DNA of 34,210 bases. Source: Cardiobacteriales bacterium. GTDB lineage: Bacteria > Pseudomonadota > Gammaproteobacteria > Cardiobacteriales > Wohlfahrtiimonadaceae. Location of the stretch: positions 1 to 34,210 of the forward strand of contig JASLFR010000118.1 of assembly GCA_030150565.1 (NCBI GenBank). The letters run 5' to 3'. Positions 1-7,435 of the stretch are shown one piece after another; position 1 is the first letter of the stretch, and each line of letters opens with the position of its first letter. A model generated the notes under the pieces. The model saw nothing but the letters and a program-made list of their open reading frames with translations. It ran no database searches and was not told the DNA's origin. The position numbers were made by a program, and so were the translations under genes.

Positions 1-61
1 TAGAGCTCCATTTTAACCAATTTTTAGATCAAAGGTTCCATTTCCATAAATTGGGAGAAAA

Positions 62-97
62 CAAAAAAGCCTGCATATCTATTCAATATGCAGGCTC
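62..97 (-). terminator. Rho-independent terminator after tRNA-Ala/tRNA-Glu
   Basis: Eleven-base-pair perfect stem (68-78 with 86-96) and a seven-base loop. On the minus strand it is followed by a run of T residues (plus-strand A run 63-68). It lies 10 bases past the tRNA-Glu 3' end and ends the Ala-Glu tRNA transcript. Bases 1-61 show nothing I can identify. Confidence 0.85.
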
Positions 98-105
98 TCT
101 AAATA

Positions 106-181
106 TGGCGTCCCTACGGGGATTCGAACCCCGGTTGCCGCCGTGAAAGGGCGGTGTCCTAGGCCTCTAGACGATAGGGAC
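106..181 (-). tRNA. tRNA-Glu (anticodon TTC)
   Basis: The reverse complement gives a 76-base tRNA with encoded CCA. The acceptor stem is GTCCCTA/TAGGGAC, the T-loop is GGTTCGAACC, and the anticodon loop CTTTCAC carries TTC. It lies 8 bases downstream of tRNA-Ala on the same strand and shares its promoter and terminator. Confidence 0.97.
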
Positions 182-189
182 TTCGTCTC

Positions 190-265
<76 letters not shown>

Positions 266-287
266 AGACCGAAATCTGAGAATGGCT

Positions 288-315
288 ATCATACCAACTT
301 TTACTATTCCGTCAA
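288..315 (-). promoter_or_regulatory. Sigma-70-type promoter for tRNA-Ala/tRNA-Glu
   Basis: On the minus strand, -35 TTGACG (310-315) and -10 TATGAT (288-293) are separated by 16 bases, both one mismatch from consensus. The -10 is 22 bases upstream of the first tRNA-Ala base, leaving a short 5' leader. It sits just past the dksA stop codon with no terminator between. Confidence 0.75.
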
Positions 316-327
316 GCGATTTTTAAA

Positions 328-750
328 CTAATTGAGACGCGCTTTCTCTTTTTTCTCCTCAACCTCTTTACAATCGATACAGAGTTCAGCGGTAGGACGC
401 GCCTCTAAACGCTTAATTCCAATCTCAATCCCACAGGTATCACAAAACCCATAATCATCTAAACCTAAGCGACGAAGCGTCTTCTCAATTTTTGCTAAAA
501 GCTTACGCTCACGATCACGGGTTCTCAATTCAAGAGAGAATCCCTCTTCTTGAGTCGCACGATCATTAGGATCGGGAAGATTAAGCGCTTCATCCTGCAT
601 ATTGCTCACAGTGCGTTGGCTCTCCTCCATCAATTGGGCACGCCAGCCCTCTAAAATAGATTGAAAGTGCGCTTTTTGAGCATCATTCATATACTCTTCC
701 CCTTTCTTCTCTACATAAGGGGTGAAACTTTTAAATTGATCGCTTGCCAT
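328..750 (-). CDS. dksA: RNA polymerase-binding transcription factor DksA
   Basis: DksA enters the RNA polymerase secondary channel and works with ppGpp to adjust rRNA, tRNA and amino-acid promoters. The 140-residue protein has the coiled-coil tip motif DPNDRA with the two functional aspartates at 60 and 63. A C-terminal zinc finger has cysteines 103, 106, 124 and 127, followed by the family-typical RLEARPTAELCIDC. An AGGAGAGG ribosome site precedes the ATG. Length is close to the E. coli protein (151). It is followed directly by the promoter of tRNA-Ala/Glu with no terminator between, so read-through into those tRNAs is possible. All four zinc cysteines are present, so this is the canonical rather than a cysteine-poor paralogue. 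Confidence 0.97.
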   Translation of the reverse strand: MASDQFKSFTPYVEKKGEEYMNDAQKAHFQSILEGWRAQLMEESQRTVSNMQDEALNLPDPNDRATQEEGFSLELRTRDRERKLLAKIEKTLRRLGLDDYGFCDTCGIEIGIKRLEARPTAELCIDCKEVEEKKEKARLN

Positions 751-891
751 AATCCTCTCCTACTATCTAAACGTGAATAGCTTTTATATAGATATAAGCT
801 GCCGTGAGCCTCTCTTTAGCGAGATTTAACCTCTATTTTCAAGCTAAACCTTCTGCGGAACTTAGAGAGCACCTCAAGAGTAAATTTGCCG

Positions 892-920
892 ATAATAAAC
901 TACGCTACTTATTAAATCAA
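892..920 (-). promoter_or_regulatory. Candidate sigma-70 promoter for dksA
   Basis: On the minus strand, -35 TTGATT (915-920) and -10 TATTAT (892-897) have a 17-base spacer. If used, it gives a leader of roughly 135 bases before the dksA ATG. This 751-965 stretch has no gene. Part of the leader is rich in CTCTC/GAGAG tracts that could pair, but no single strong hairpin stands out. Confidence 0.45.
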
Positions 921-965
921 TAGCCTAGCGCCAATCTCGCTCAGACAACAAACGAGCGTTAAAAT

Positions 966-1002
966 AAAAAAACCCCGCAACTCAAAGGTGATTACGGGGT
1001 TT
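966..1002 (-). terminator. Rho-independent terminator after tRNA-Ser
   Basis: Stem AAACCCCG (970-977) pairs with CGGGGTTT (995-1002) around a 17-base loop. The minus-strand continuation is a T-rich run. It is 6 bases beyond the tRNA-Ser CCA end. Confidence 0.8.
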
Positions 1003-1007
1003 AAATC

Positions 1008-1098
1008 TGGCGGAAGAGGAGGGATTCGAACCCTCGATACGCTACTAACGTATACACGCTTTCCAGGCGTGCGCCTTCAACCACTCGGCCACTCTTCC
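1008..1098 (-). tRNA. tRNA-Ser (anticodon GGA)
   Basis: A 91-base tRNA with CCA, acceptor GGAAGAG/CTCTTCC, a long variable arm as expected for serine, T-loop GGTTCGAATCC, and anticodon loop CTGGAAA carrying GGA. It is a single-gene unit with its own promoter and terminator, and lies directly downstream of the L,D-transpeptidase gene. Confidence 0.97.
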
Positions 1099-1113
1099 TA
1101 ATTAAGAGTAGCG

Positions 1114-1142
1114 ATCATACTAGATTAATAATGCTTTGACAA
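1114..1142 (-). promoter_or_regulatory. Sigma-70-type promoter for tRNA-Ser
   Basis: On the minus strand, -35 TTGTCA (1137-1142), a 17-base spacer and -10 TATGAT (1114-1119), each hexamer one mismatch from consensus. The -35 begins only 2 bases past the stop codon of the upstream gene. The -10 is 15 bases before the tRNA. Confidence 0.75.
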
Positions 1143-1144
1143 CT

Positions 1145-1834
1145 CTACTGCGCATGATAGCGCCCCTCTTTCACCTCAATTTTAGGGAGACGGTGATGCT
1201 TATCAAAAAGAGTATAGCCCCGCTCTAACTGCTGCCAAAAATCGTAATGGGGGGATTCTTGCGCCCGCTCCATCCGAAAACGACTCATTCTAAAAGGGAA
1301 CGCATGCACTTCAACAGGAGAGTGCCCCGAATTGAGCGCCGCCTCTACAAGATGGTAGATCTCATCAATCTGATCGTTACGCATTGCATAACATCCTACA
1401 GAGACACACTCTCCATGCACCATCAAATAACTGCCTGTCCGCTTATGGGAACGATCATACTGATTAGGAAAACCTAAATTGAAAGATTTATGAAAACTAC
1501 TATAAGGATTTAACGCCTCTTTCGTCACACGATAGAAGCCTTCGGGCGATTGTTTATCCCCCTCATAGAACTTAGGTCCTAACTCTCCTGAATAATTGCA
1601 GATAGGGTAATTAGCGAAATGGAGATAGCGCCCCTCCTTCTCCATCCACAATTCAAGAAGGCGCTCCTCCTTAAAGATACGAATAAAGACAGGATCCCCC
1701 GCCTCTAAACCAAACTTTGCTAATCTCAGAGCTAACGGCCCATCATTAATCTCAGTGGGGCGCATCGTTTTAGGAGCGCACGCTACCATAATTAGCAGCG
1801 CTACGATGTAGATGACTCTTCGCAATATCATCAT
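1145..1834 (-). CDS. L,D-transpeptidase-family lipoprotein, DpaA/YafK-like
   Basis: The 229-residue YkuD-fold protein carries the catalytic signature HGECVSVGCYAM, with His140 and the nucleophile Cys148. The following stretch NDQIDEIYHLVEAAL is typical of the YafK/DpaA branch. In E. coli, DpaA releases Braun lipoprotein from peptidoglycan. The N-terminus is a lipoprotein signal ending VAC at Cys19, so an outer-membrane, periplasm-facing location is likely. I chose the ATG at 1834 because AAGGA lies six bases before it; the in-frame TTG three bases further up is too close. It starts 9 bases after the HisN-like gene and is probably co-transcribed with it. Whether it cleaves or forms crosslinks cannot be read from sequence. 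Confidence 0.82.
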   Translation of the reverse strand: MMILRRVIYIVALLIMVACAPKTMRPTEINDGPLALRLAKFGLEAGDPVFIRIFKEERLLELWMEKEGRYLHFANYPICNYSGELGPKFYEGDKQSPEGFYRVTKEALNPYSSFHKSFNLGFPNQYDRSHKRTGSYLMVHGECVSVGCYAMRNDQIDEIYHLVEAALNSGHSPVEVHAFPFRMSRFRMERAQESPHYDFWQQLERGYTLFDKHHRLPKIEVKEGRYHAQ

Positions 1835-1843
1835 CAATAATCC

Positions 1844-2620
1844 TTAACGATTAAGGAGCGCTAACGCTTCTGCATGAAGATTCGGATTCGCAGCTAAGAT
1901 CGAGGTAGTATCTAGATCGAGAGCCGCTCCCTCTAAATCGGTAATCACTCCCCCCGCCTCTTGGACAATCATCGCAAGCGCTGCAACGTCTAGAATATTG
2001 ACATCCGACTCTACGATAAGATCAAGAGACCCACTAGCTAAGAGATGATAGTGAAGAAAATCACCAAATCCTCGCGTTGAGTTCATCTCCTTAATAAGGT
2101 CACCATAATTTCTCCAGCGACGCTCATCACTTGCTAGACGCTTTAAATTACCTGAAGAGAAGACCGTATCTTTAAATTGATCGATCTCACTCACCTTTAA
2201 GCGGCGCTCACCAATAAAAGCCCCCTCCCCTTTTACAGCGTAAGCGATCTCTCCACCGTTATAGAGAGGTGCGCTAGAGACCCCTAAAACAAGCTCCCCC
2301 TTATACATAAGAGCGATCTGTGTGGAGAAGAAAGGGCGACGACGGATAAATGCTTTCGTACCATCAATAGGATCTACAAGCCAAAGATAGTCGGAATTAT
2401 CAGCACGGCGCCCCTCCTCCTCTCCAAAAAAATCATGCTCAGGAAAAGCGGAAGAGATAATCTCATAAACCAGCTTCTCTGTTGCCACATCAATCTCTGT
2501 AACGGGGGTATAATCCTCTTTTAACTCAATGGCAAACTCATTCTTCTCATACGCCTCTTTAATCAGTTTTGCTGCCTCTTTTGCCGCTTTTAAGGCGACA
2601 GATAAATACTCTTCCATCAT
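1844..2620 (-). CDS. Inositol monophosphatase-family phosphatase, histidinol-phosphatase (HisN)-like
   Basis: A metal-dependent sugar/nucleotide phosphatase of 258 residues. Metal-site motifs are GEEEG (66-70), DPIDGTK (83-89) and, near residue 210, LDVAALAMIVQEAGG. The GFGDF...GSLDLIVE stretch resembles actinobacterial HisN-type histidinol phosphatases more than CysQ, but CysQ (3'-phosphoadenosine 5'-phosphate nucleotidase) or SuhB-like roles remain possible, since no his or cys gene is nearby. I start it at the ATG at 2620, preceded by GAGAG; a TTG at 2650 would add ten residues upstream without a good ribosome site. It heads a two-gene operon with the L,D-transpeptidase gene. Confidence 0.78.
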   Translation of the reverse strand: MMEEYLSVALKAAKEAAKLIKEAYEKNEFAIELKEDYTPVTEIDVATEKLVYEIISSAFPEHDFFGEEEGRRADNSDYLWLVDPIDGTKAFIRRRPFFSTQIALMYKGELVLGVSSAPLYNGGEIAYAVKGEGAFIGERRLKVSEIDQFKDTVFSSGNLKRLASDERRWRNYGDLIKEMNSTRGFGDFLHYHLLASGSLDLIVESDVNILDVAALAMIVQEAGGVITDLEGAALDLDTTSILAANPNLHAEALALLNR

Positions 2621-3025
2621 GCTGATCTCTCTCAATCTAAAGTTATCCAATAATAAAGGTTGTCGTGCTTAAAATGCACTCGGTAACAATTATAACGAGA
2701 TATCAGAAAAAGAGCGGAGATAAAAAATAGGGCCTCAATGCATCTCTTTAAAAAAATTTCCAGCTAAATCGAGGTAAAGCCGTAAAAAAATCGACTATCT
2801 TGCAAAAAGATGACCTTTGTTCGGTTTATGAAGCAATTTTCAAGCTATGATTGAGAGCCAAAATGGATAAAACTTCCAAAATAATAAATAAGAAGTGAGC
2901 GACGGATAGCTCTATAGTCACAATGGGAAAAATCTCACTTTCCCCAAAATATAAACTATAAAGATTAGGAATTATCCTATTTAATCAATCATTTTCTAAA
3001 GCTTAAAATTAAAAGGATCTCTACT
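2621..3025. other. Divergent intergenic region between hisN-like and phnD-like genes
   Basis: About 400 bases with no convincing gene. A perfect TATAAT on the minus strand (plus 2689-2694), 69 bases upstream of the hisN-like ATG, is a likely -10, but I see no good -35 for it. For the plus-strand gene the 3' half is very AT-rich and contains the small imperfect palindrome TAGGAATTATCCTA just before the ribosome site. No strong hexamer pair was found there. Confidence 0.4.
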
Positions 3026-3787
3026 ATGTCCACAATCTCTTTATCGATTGCACCAGATGTATCACCTCAGCAATTACCTGCTTGGCACCTCTTTAGCCGT
3101 TGGTTACAGCGCCAAATCGGTACAAGTATCAATATTAAAGAGTATCAATCATTTGCCGAACAGAAAGCCGCACTCGAAGCGGGCGAAATCGATATGCTCT
3201 ACGCCAATCCTTACGATGCGGGTTGGTTGATTCGTGAAAAGAAATATATCGGTGTTGCTCAACCTGAAGGGGATGTTGCGGAAGTTACCCTCGTCTCTAA
3301 AAAAGAGGGAGCGATTCAATCTGTTGAAGATCTTAAGAGCTCACTCAAAGTAGCAGCGGCACCAAATGAGGATCTACGCACACTCGGTACAATTCTTCTT
3401 GAGCCTGCCAATCTCACTAAAGATGATATTGAGTTTGTTGAAGCCTCTAACCATATCTTAGCGGTCAAAGCACTCCTCTCTGGTGATGCCGATGTTGCGA
3501 TGTTACCCACCAAGTCACTTGAAGGTTTAAGTAATGTAATCGCTTCACAACTACAAGTATTAGTAGCGACAGAAGCTAAAGATATTGAGACCGTTGCGCA
3601 CTGCTTTGTTGTCTCTCCCGAATATGCTGAGCTTGCGACCTCGATCAAAGAGCATCTCCGCACCATGCATGAAGATCCTATTGCAAAGGGGACGCTTGAA
3701 GATATTGCGATCAAAAAGTGGCATATTCTCGATAGTGAAGATGAGATCACCTTCATGATCGATCTGATCTACACATTACAGATCTAA
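3026..3787 (+). CDS. PhnD-like periplasmic-binding-fold protein without signal peptide
   Basis: The 253-residue protein has the type 2 periplasmic-binding-fold pattern of the PhnD/phosphonate-binding family: an N-terminal SIAPDVSP strand, LEAGEIDMLYANPYDAG near residue 55, a hinge region, AVKALLSGDADVAMLP near 150, and a basic C-terminal helix region. Family members normally have an export signal and an ABC permease/ATPase beside them. Here the protein begins directly at the first strand, an in-frame stop lies about 60 bases upstream with no ATG, GTG or TTG between, and no transporter gene is in the window. The ATG has an AAAGGAT ribosome site. A cytoplasmic ligand-sensing or binding role is inferred; the ligand is unknown. 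Confidence 0.7.
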   Translation: MSTISLSIAPDVSPQQLPAWHLFSRWLQRQIGTSINIKEYQSFAEQKAALEAGEIDMLYANPYDAGWLIREKKYIGVAQPEGDVAEVTLVSKKEGAIQSVEDLKSSLKVAAAPNEDLRTLGTILLEPANLTKDDIEFVEASNHILAVKALLSGDADVAMLPTKSLEGLSNVIASQLQVLVATEAKDIETVAHCFVVSPEYAELATSIKEHLRTMHEDPIAKGTLEDIAIKKWHILDSEDEITFMIDLIYTLQI

Positions 3788-3852
3788 CCTTAAAGGGCAA
3801 AATAGCCCACCTCATAAAAATAGAATGATTTAATAGCACACACTAAATAATA

Positions 3853-3877
3853 AAAAACCGCCATGGAGGCGGTTTTT
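3853..3877. terminator. Bidirectional Rho-independent terminator between phnD-like gene and glyQ
   Basis: Ten-base-pair stem AAAAACCGCC (3853-3862) with GGCGGTTTTT (3868-3877) and loop ATGGA. There are T-rich tails on both strands, so it can end both convergent genes. Confidence 0.88.
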
Positions 3878-3898
3878 CTTTCTCTACGTTTTAATGAT

Positions 3899-4792
3899 TT
3901 ACTGCTCTTTTAACATCGGGAATCCTAAGCGTTCACGGGATTCATAGTAGCTCTTAGCCACCATACTCGCCATTTGACGCACACGTAAGATATAGCCCTG
4001 ACGCTCTGTTACTGAGATCGCCTTACGTGCATCGAGCAGATTAAAGAGGTGGGAGGCTTTTAATACCATCTCGTAAGCAGGTAGCGTTAATCCCGCTTCA
4101 ATCAGACGGGTAGTCTCTTTCTCATAAAAATTGAAGGAGGAGAAGAGAAATTCAACATCAGCATAATTAAAATTATAATCCGACTGCTCCACCTCATTTT
4201 GGTGATAGACATCTCCATAAGTGATCGTACCAAAAGGCCCTTCTGACCAGATAAGATCGTAGACGCTCTCCACATCTTGCACATACATTGCAAAACGCTC
4301 TAAACCGTAGGTAATCTCCCCCATAACTGGTTTACACTCTAAACCACCCGCCTGCTGGAAATAGGTAAATTGCGTCACCTCCATTCCATTGAGCCAAACT
4401 TCCCAGCCTAAACCCCAGGCACCTAAGGTGGGGGACTCCCAATCATCTTCAACAAAGCGAATATCATGCTTCTCTGTATCGATTCCGAGCGCTTCTAACG
4501 AGCCTAAATAGAGCTCCTGCATATTTTCAGGCGAAGGTTTAATCACCACCTGAAATTGGTAGTAATGTTGAAGACGATTAGGATTCTCTCCATAACGCCC
4601 ATCTGTAGGACGGCGTGAGGGCTGAACATAAGCCGCAGCCCAAGGCTCTGGCCCAAGCGCCCGTAAAAAAGTGGCTGAGTGGAATGTCCCCGCTCCAACC
4701 TCAATATCGTATGGTTGGAGCACCGCACACCCCTGCTTAGCCCAATACTCTTGGAGCGTTAAAATAATCTCTTGAAACGTCATCTTCTTCAT
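3899..4792 (-). CDS. glyQ: Glycyl-tRNA synthetase alpha subunit
   Basis: The catalytic alpha chain of the two-subunit bacterial glycyl-tRNA synthetase, which charges tRNA-Gly. The 297 residues match the usual length (about 300). They include the family blocks PTDGRYGENPNR, HDIRFVEDDWESP, WLNGMEVTQFTYFQQ, YGLERFAMY and the C-terminal LLDARKAISVTERQGYILR. The start is 3 bases after the MscS-family stop codon, suggesting translational coupling. The tetrameric enzyme needs the beta subunit GlyS, usually the next gene; here glyQ is followed by a bidirectional terminator and a convergent unrelated gene, so glyS must be elsewhere. Confidence 0.97.
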   Translation of the reverse strand: MKKMTFQEIILTLQEYWAKQGCAVLQPYDIEVGAGTFHSATFLRALGPEPWAAAYVQPSRRPTDGRYGENPNRLQHYYQFQVVIKPSPENMQELYLGSLEALGIDTEKHDIRFVEDDWESPTLGAWGLGWEVWLNGMEVTQFTYFQQAGGLECKPVMGEITYGLERFAMYVQDVESVYDLIWSEGPFGTITYGDVYHQNEVEQSDYNFNYADVEFLFSSFNFYEKETTRLIEAGLTLPAYEMVLKASHLFNLLDARKAISVTERQGYILRVRQMASMVAKSYYESRERLGFPMLKEQ

Positions 4793-4795
4793 ACA

Positions 4796-7090
4796 TTATC
4801 TTCCATCTTCAATAAATAGATCGCGTTGCAACGCCATCATGGGATCATCCTCTTGGGAGGATTTTGGCGGCAACATCTCAATAGGGAGCTCTGAACCATC
4901 ACGGAAACGATGCTCTCGTTGTGGAACAGGAATCTCAATATTATGCTTCTTAAGCGCTGTATCAATCGCCCAATAGTACGCCGCTCTTACACTATTTGGG
5001 CGCTTTACAGAGCGGGCTGTGAGCCATACAACAAGCTCAAATTCATAGTAGTATTCACAAAAGTTAGTTAACCAGACGGCAGGATTTCGCCCTGGAATTC
5101 CTTTTAAAGTGTGGGGTAACTCTTCAGCTGCTTCCAATACCGCTTGACGCACAATCTCCTTATCCGTTCCATACGCCACTCTAAATGGGTAACGCATTCG
5201 CCGTTGAGGCTCTTTGAGCGTCCAGTTGAGCATTTTAGTATTGATAAATTCTGAGTTGGGGATGATGATATCGACATTATCGTTATCCCGAATAATGGTT
5301 GCGCGAACATTAATCTCCTTCACCTCACCCCAAAGAATACGGGTGTTTTGACGATCTTGTAGTTCAATAAAATCCCCAACCTTAATCGAGCGTTCAAAGA
5401 GCAGAATCAACCCTGAAACGAAGTTGTTCACAATCGATTGCAACCCAAACCCGAGACCAATCGCAAGCGCCCCCGCCACTAACGCGAAATTAGTGAAATC
5501 GATTCCAATTGTCGTAAGCGCAACAAAGAAGCCTAAAATAATTAAGCCGTAATAGCCGAGCCGCCCAATAATATAGTAGATGGGGAGCTTCTCATCTCCG
5601 CGCCGATTCCCCTGATAGTAGAGGAAACGGTTGAGCCAATAGGCAACCCACCAACTCGCCCCTAAAATGAAGAGGAATTGAGCAAAGTTGAGAGCGGAAA
5701 CGGGTGTATCTCCCACTTTGAAGAGCGCTGTTGTGGCCGCTTTCTTCACCCAATTCCAACTATTTTTAATGGCGCTTTTACTCTTAGTGAGCCAATTTTG
5801 AAAGACCCCTTGATAGTAGAGCAGCTGCTTCTCCACAATATTGATAAGAAAATAGGCGTCTAACACATCGGTCTGTAACTTCTGTAGAAGAACAGAGATC
5901 TCCTGCACAAGATTGAGTCGATCACGCGCCATCTCCACTAAAAAGGCTTGCTCTTCCGATAAACGAGCATCCGCATCTGCTAAAAATTGATTTGAAAGGG
6001 TGCGCTCCACCTCATTCTGATTGAGCCAATCGTTAATCTTCACCTGAAGCTCTTGAAGCTCACGATTTCGAGCACTGATATTGTTCTGAATCTCAATATC
6101 GTCAATCTCCCCCTCCTCTGAGAGGAGACTCAAGGAGTCTTGTTCATTGAGGTAGATCAGAAACTTTACCCGAGCTGAAGCGAGATTGATCTTAGCTCTT
6201 AACGCTCTCTGTGCACGAAAACGGGCGACTGCTCGATCTTCCGCCGTCTCTTCAGTCGTCACTAAAATCTGCGCCTGCTCCCGTAAAAGACGACTATTTG
6301 CTTCCTTTATCGCATTTGTAGCATCTGCAATCCGTTTTTTAAGCGATTCTTGCTCTTCAGGAGAGAACTCTAATCGCTTAATCGCCGTCTCTTTATGCTT
6401 CTCTGTCTCGGTAAGTGAATTTTTCTGCAATTCAAGCGCTCGTCTTTGTAGCCGTAAACGCTCCTCAATTAGAGAGACCTCCGTCTGCATCAAAATCAGC
6501 TCAAGACTGCTATTTAAGCGCTGAGGATTGAAACGATCCGCCTCAAGATAGCTTAAAAGCGCTGTATCTCGCTGTCGAACAAGAGTTCTTAACTGGGCAT
6601 CCTGATCTTTCACATCAAGCTCAACCCGCTTGATCTGTGTTTTGTAATCCCGCTCTCGATGCAAAATCGTCATCAACTGCTCAAGACTATAGTGCTCCTG
6701 AGCAGGAAGCGTTGCATCAGGGGTCGGATTTGGCATAAATTTTAACCGCAAATAGGCGGTAAAGTTTGCACGAATATGTGCAACTTGCGTATTTAACTCC
6801 CGCTGTACCTCAGGATCTTCAGCATCTACTCGCTCATCAAGCGCTTTAAGAAATTGATCGATTCTGCTCTTAAGCTCCTCCTCTTCAGTTGCTGAAGAGA
6901 AGTAGTGCCACCACTCCGCTGTAAGATTAACAGGATCGGGCAGCTGCGCATCACGGCGCTCCCCCTCATCGTGCAGAGTCTGTTGTAAAATATTATTAAA
7001 GGGGTGTGTTTGAGCGAATAGTGGAGTGATAAAGAGTAAGAGCATGAGCCATAGAGTGAGCCCGCTCTTTTTTAATCCTCTAATCGTCAT
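4796..7090 (-). CDS. MscS-family mechanosensitive channel with large periplasmic coiled-coil domain
   Basis: The 764-residue protein has a cleavable signal peptide (hydrophobic 13-24, ending FAQ). A long Glu/Arg/Gln-rich region to about residue 420 is predicted coiled coil in the periplasm. Then come about three membrane segments and the MscS core ALAIGLGFGLQSIVNNFVSGLILLFERS, followed by the IKVGDFIEL beta domain. This architecture resembles MscK/MscM-type channels that release solutes on hypo-osmotic shock, but it is shorter than MscK (about 1100). An AAAGGA site precedes the ATG. It is immediately upstream of glyQ and probably in the same transcript. It diverges from xseB. Confidence 0.88.
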   Translation of the reverse strand: MTIRGLKKSGLTLWLMLLLFITPLFAQTHPFNNILQQTLHDEGERRDAQLPDPVNLTAEWWHYFSSATEEEELKSRIDQFLKALDERVDAEDPEVQRELNTQVAHIRANFTAYLRLKFMPNPTPDATLPAQEHYSLEQLMTILHRERDYKTQIKRVELDVKDQDAQLRTLVRQRDTALLSYLEADRFNPQRLNSSLELILMQTEVSLIEERLRLQRRALELQKNSLTETEKHKETAIKRLEFSPEEQESLKKRIADATNAIKEANSRLLREQAQILVTTEETAEDRAVARFRAQRALRAKINLASARVKFLIYLNEQDSLSLLSEEGEIDDIEIQNNISARNRELQELQVKINDWLNQNEVERTLSNQFLADADARLSEEQAFLVEMARDRLNLVQEISVLLQKLQTDVLDAYFLINIVEKQLLYYQGVFQNWLTKSKSAIKNSWNWVKKAATTALFKVGDTPVSALNFAQFLFILGASWWVAYWLNRFLYYQGNRRGDEKLPIYYIIGRLGYYGLIILGFFVALTTIGIDFTNFALVAGALAIGLGFGLQSIVNNFVSGLILLFERSIKVGDFIELQDRQNTRILWGEVKEINVRATIIRDNDNVDIIIPNSEFINTKMLNWTLKEPQRRMRYPFRVAYGTDKEIVRQAVLEAAEELPHTLKGIPGRNPAVWLTNFCEYYYEFELVVWLTARSVKRPNSVRAAYYWAIDTALKKHNIEIPVPQREHRFRDGSELPIEMLPPKSSQEDDPMMALQRDLFIEDGR

Positions 7091-7143
7091 CTTTCAATCC
7101 TTTCTCTAAAATTGCCCCTCATGCGCCCAAGCAGTAAGAGTTC

Positions 7144-7172
7144 TTAACCAAACTCTACGATTCATATATAAT
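7144..7172 (+). promoter_or_regulatory. Candidate promoter for xseB-ispA-dxs
   Basis: Perfect -10 TATAAT at 7167-7172 with a 17-base spacer from TTAACC (7144-7149), which matches the -35 consensus at four of six bases. It lies about 48 bases before the xseB start, in the only gap upstream of this operon. Confidence 0.55.
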
Positions 7173-7219
7173 GAGCGCTCTAAATATCGAGCCATTATAT
7201 AAGGTCTATGAGGTTTTTT

Positions 7220-7435
7220 GTGAGTAATAACGAAAAAAATTCCCCTTCAGTGGAGTCGCTTCTCGCATCGCTTGATCGTATTGTTGAAGCACTCGAATCG
7301 GGCGAGTTATCGCTAGAAGAGTCGATGCAAAAGTATGAGGAAGGGATTCGTCTTACTCGCCAATGTCATCAATCTTTAGAAGCAGCAGAAGCGCGTATTG
7401 AAGCGCTCTCTTCAGAAGAGAGGAGTCGTGGATGA
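7220..7435 (+). CDS. xseB: Exodeoxyribonuclease VII small subunit
   Basis: XseB partners the large subunit XseA in a nuclease that degrades single-stranded DNA in both directions. About 71 residues, with the family pattern SVESLLASLDRIVEALESGELSLEES, MQKYEEGIRL and C-terminal heptads. I prefer the GTG at 7220 because GAGG lies six T residues before it. An ATG at 7208, four codons earlier, has a ribosome site too close (AAGG at spacing 3), but I cannot exclude it. Its stop overlaps the ispA start (ATGA), the classical xseB-ispA-dxs arrangement. xseA is not in the window. Confidence 0.93.
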   Translation: MSNNEKNSPSVESLLASLDRIVEALESGELSLEESMQKYEEGIRLTRQCHQSLEAAEARIEALSSEERSRG

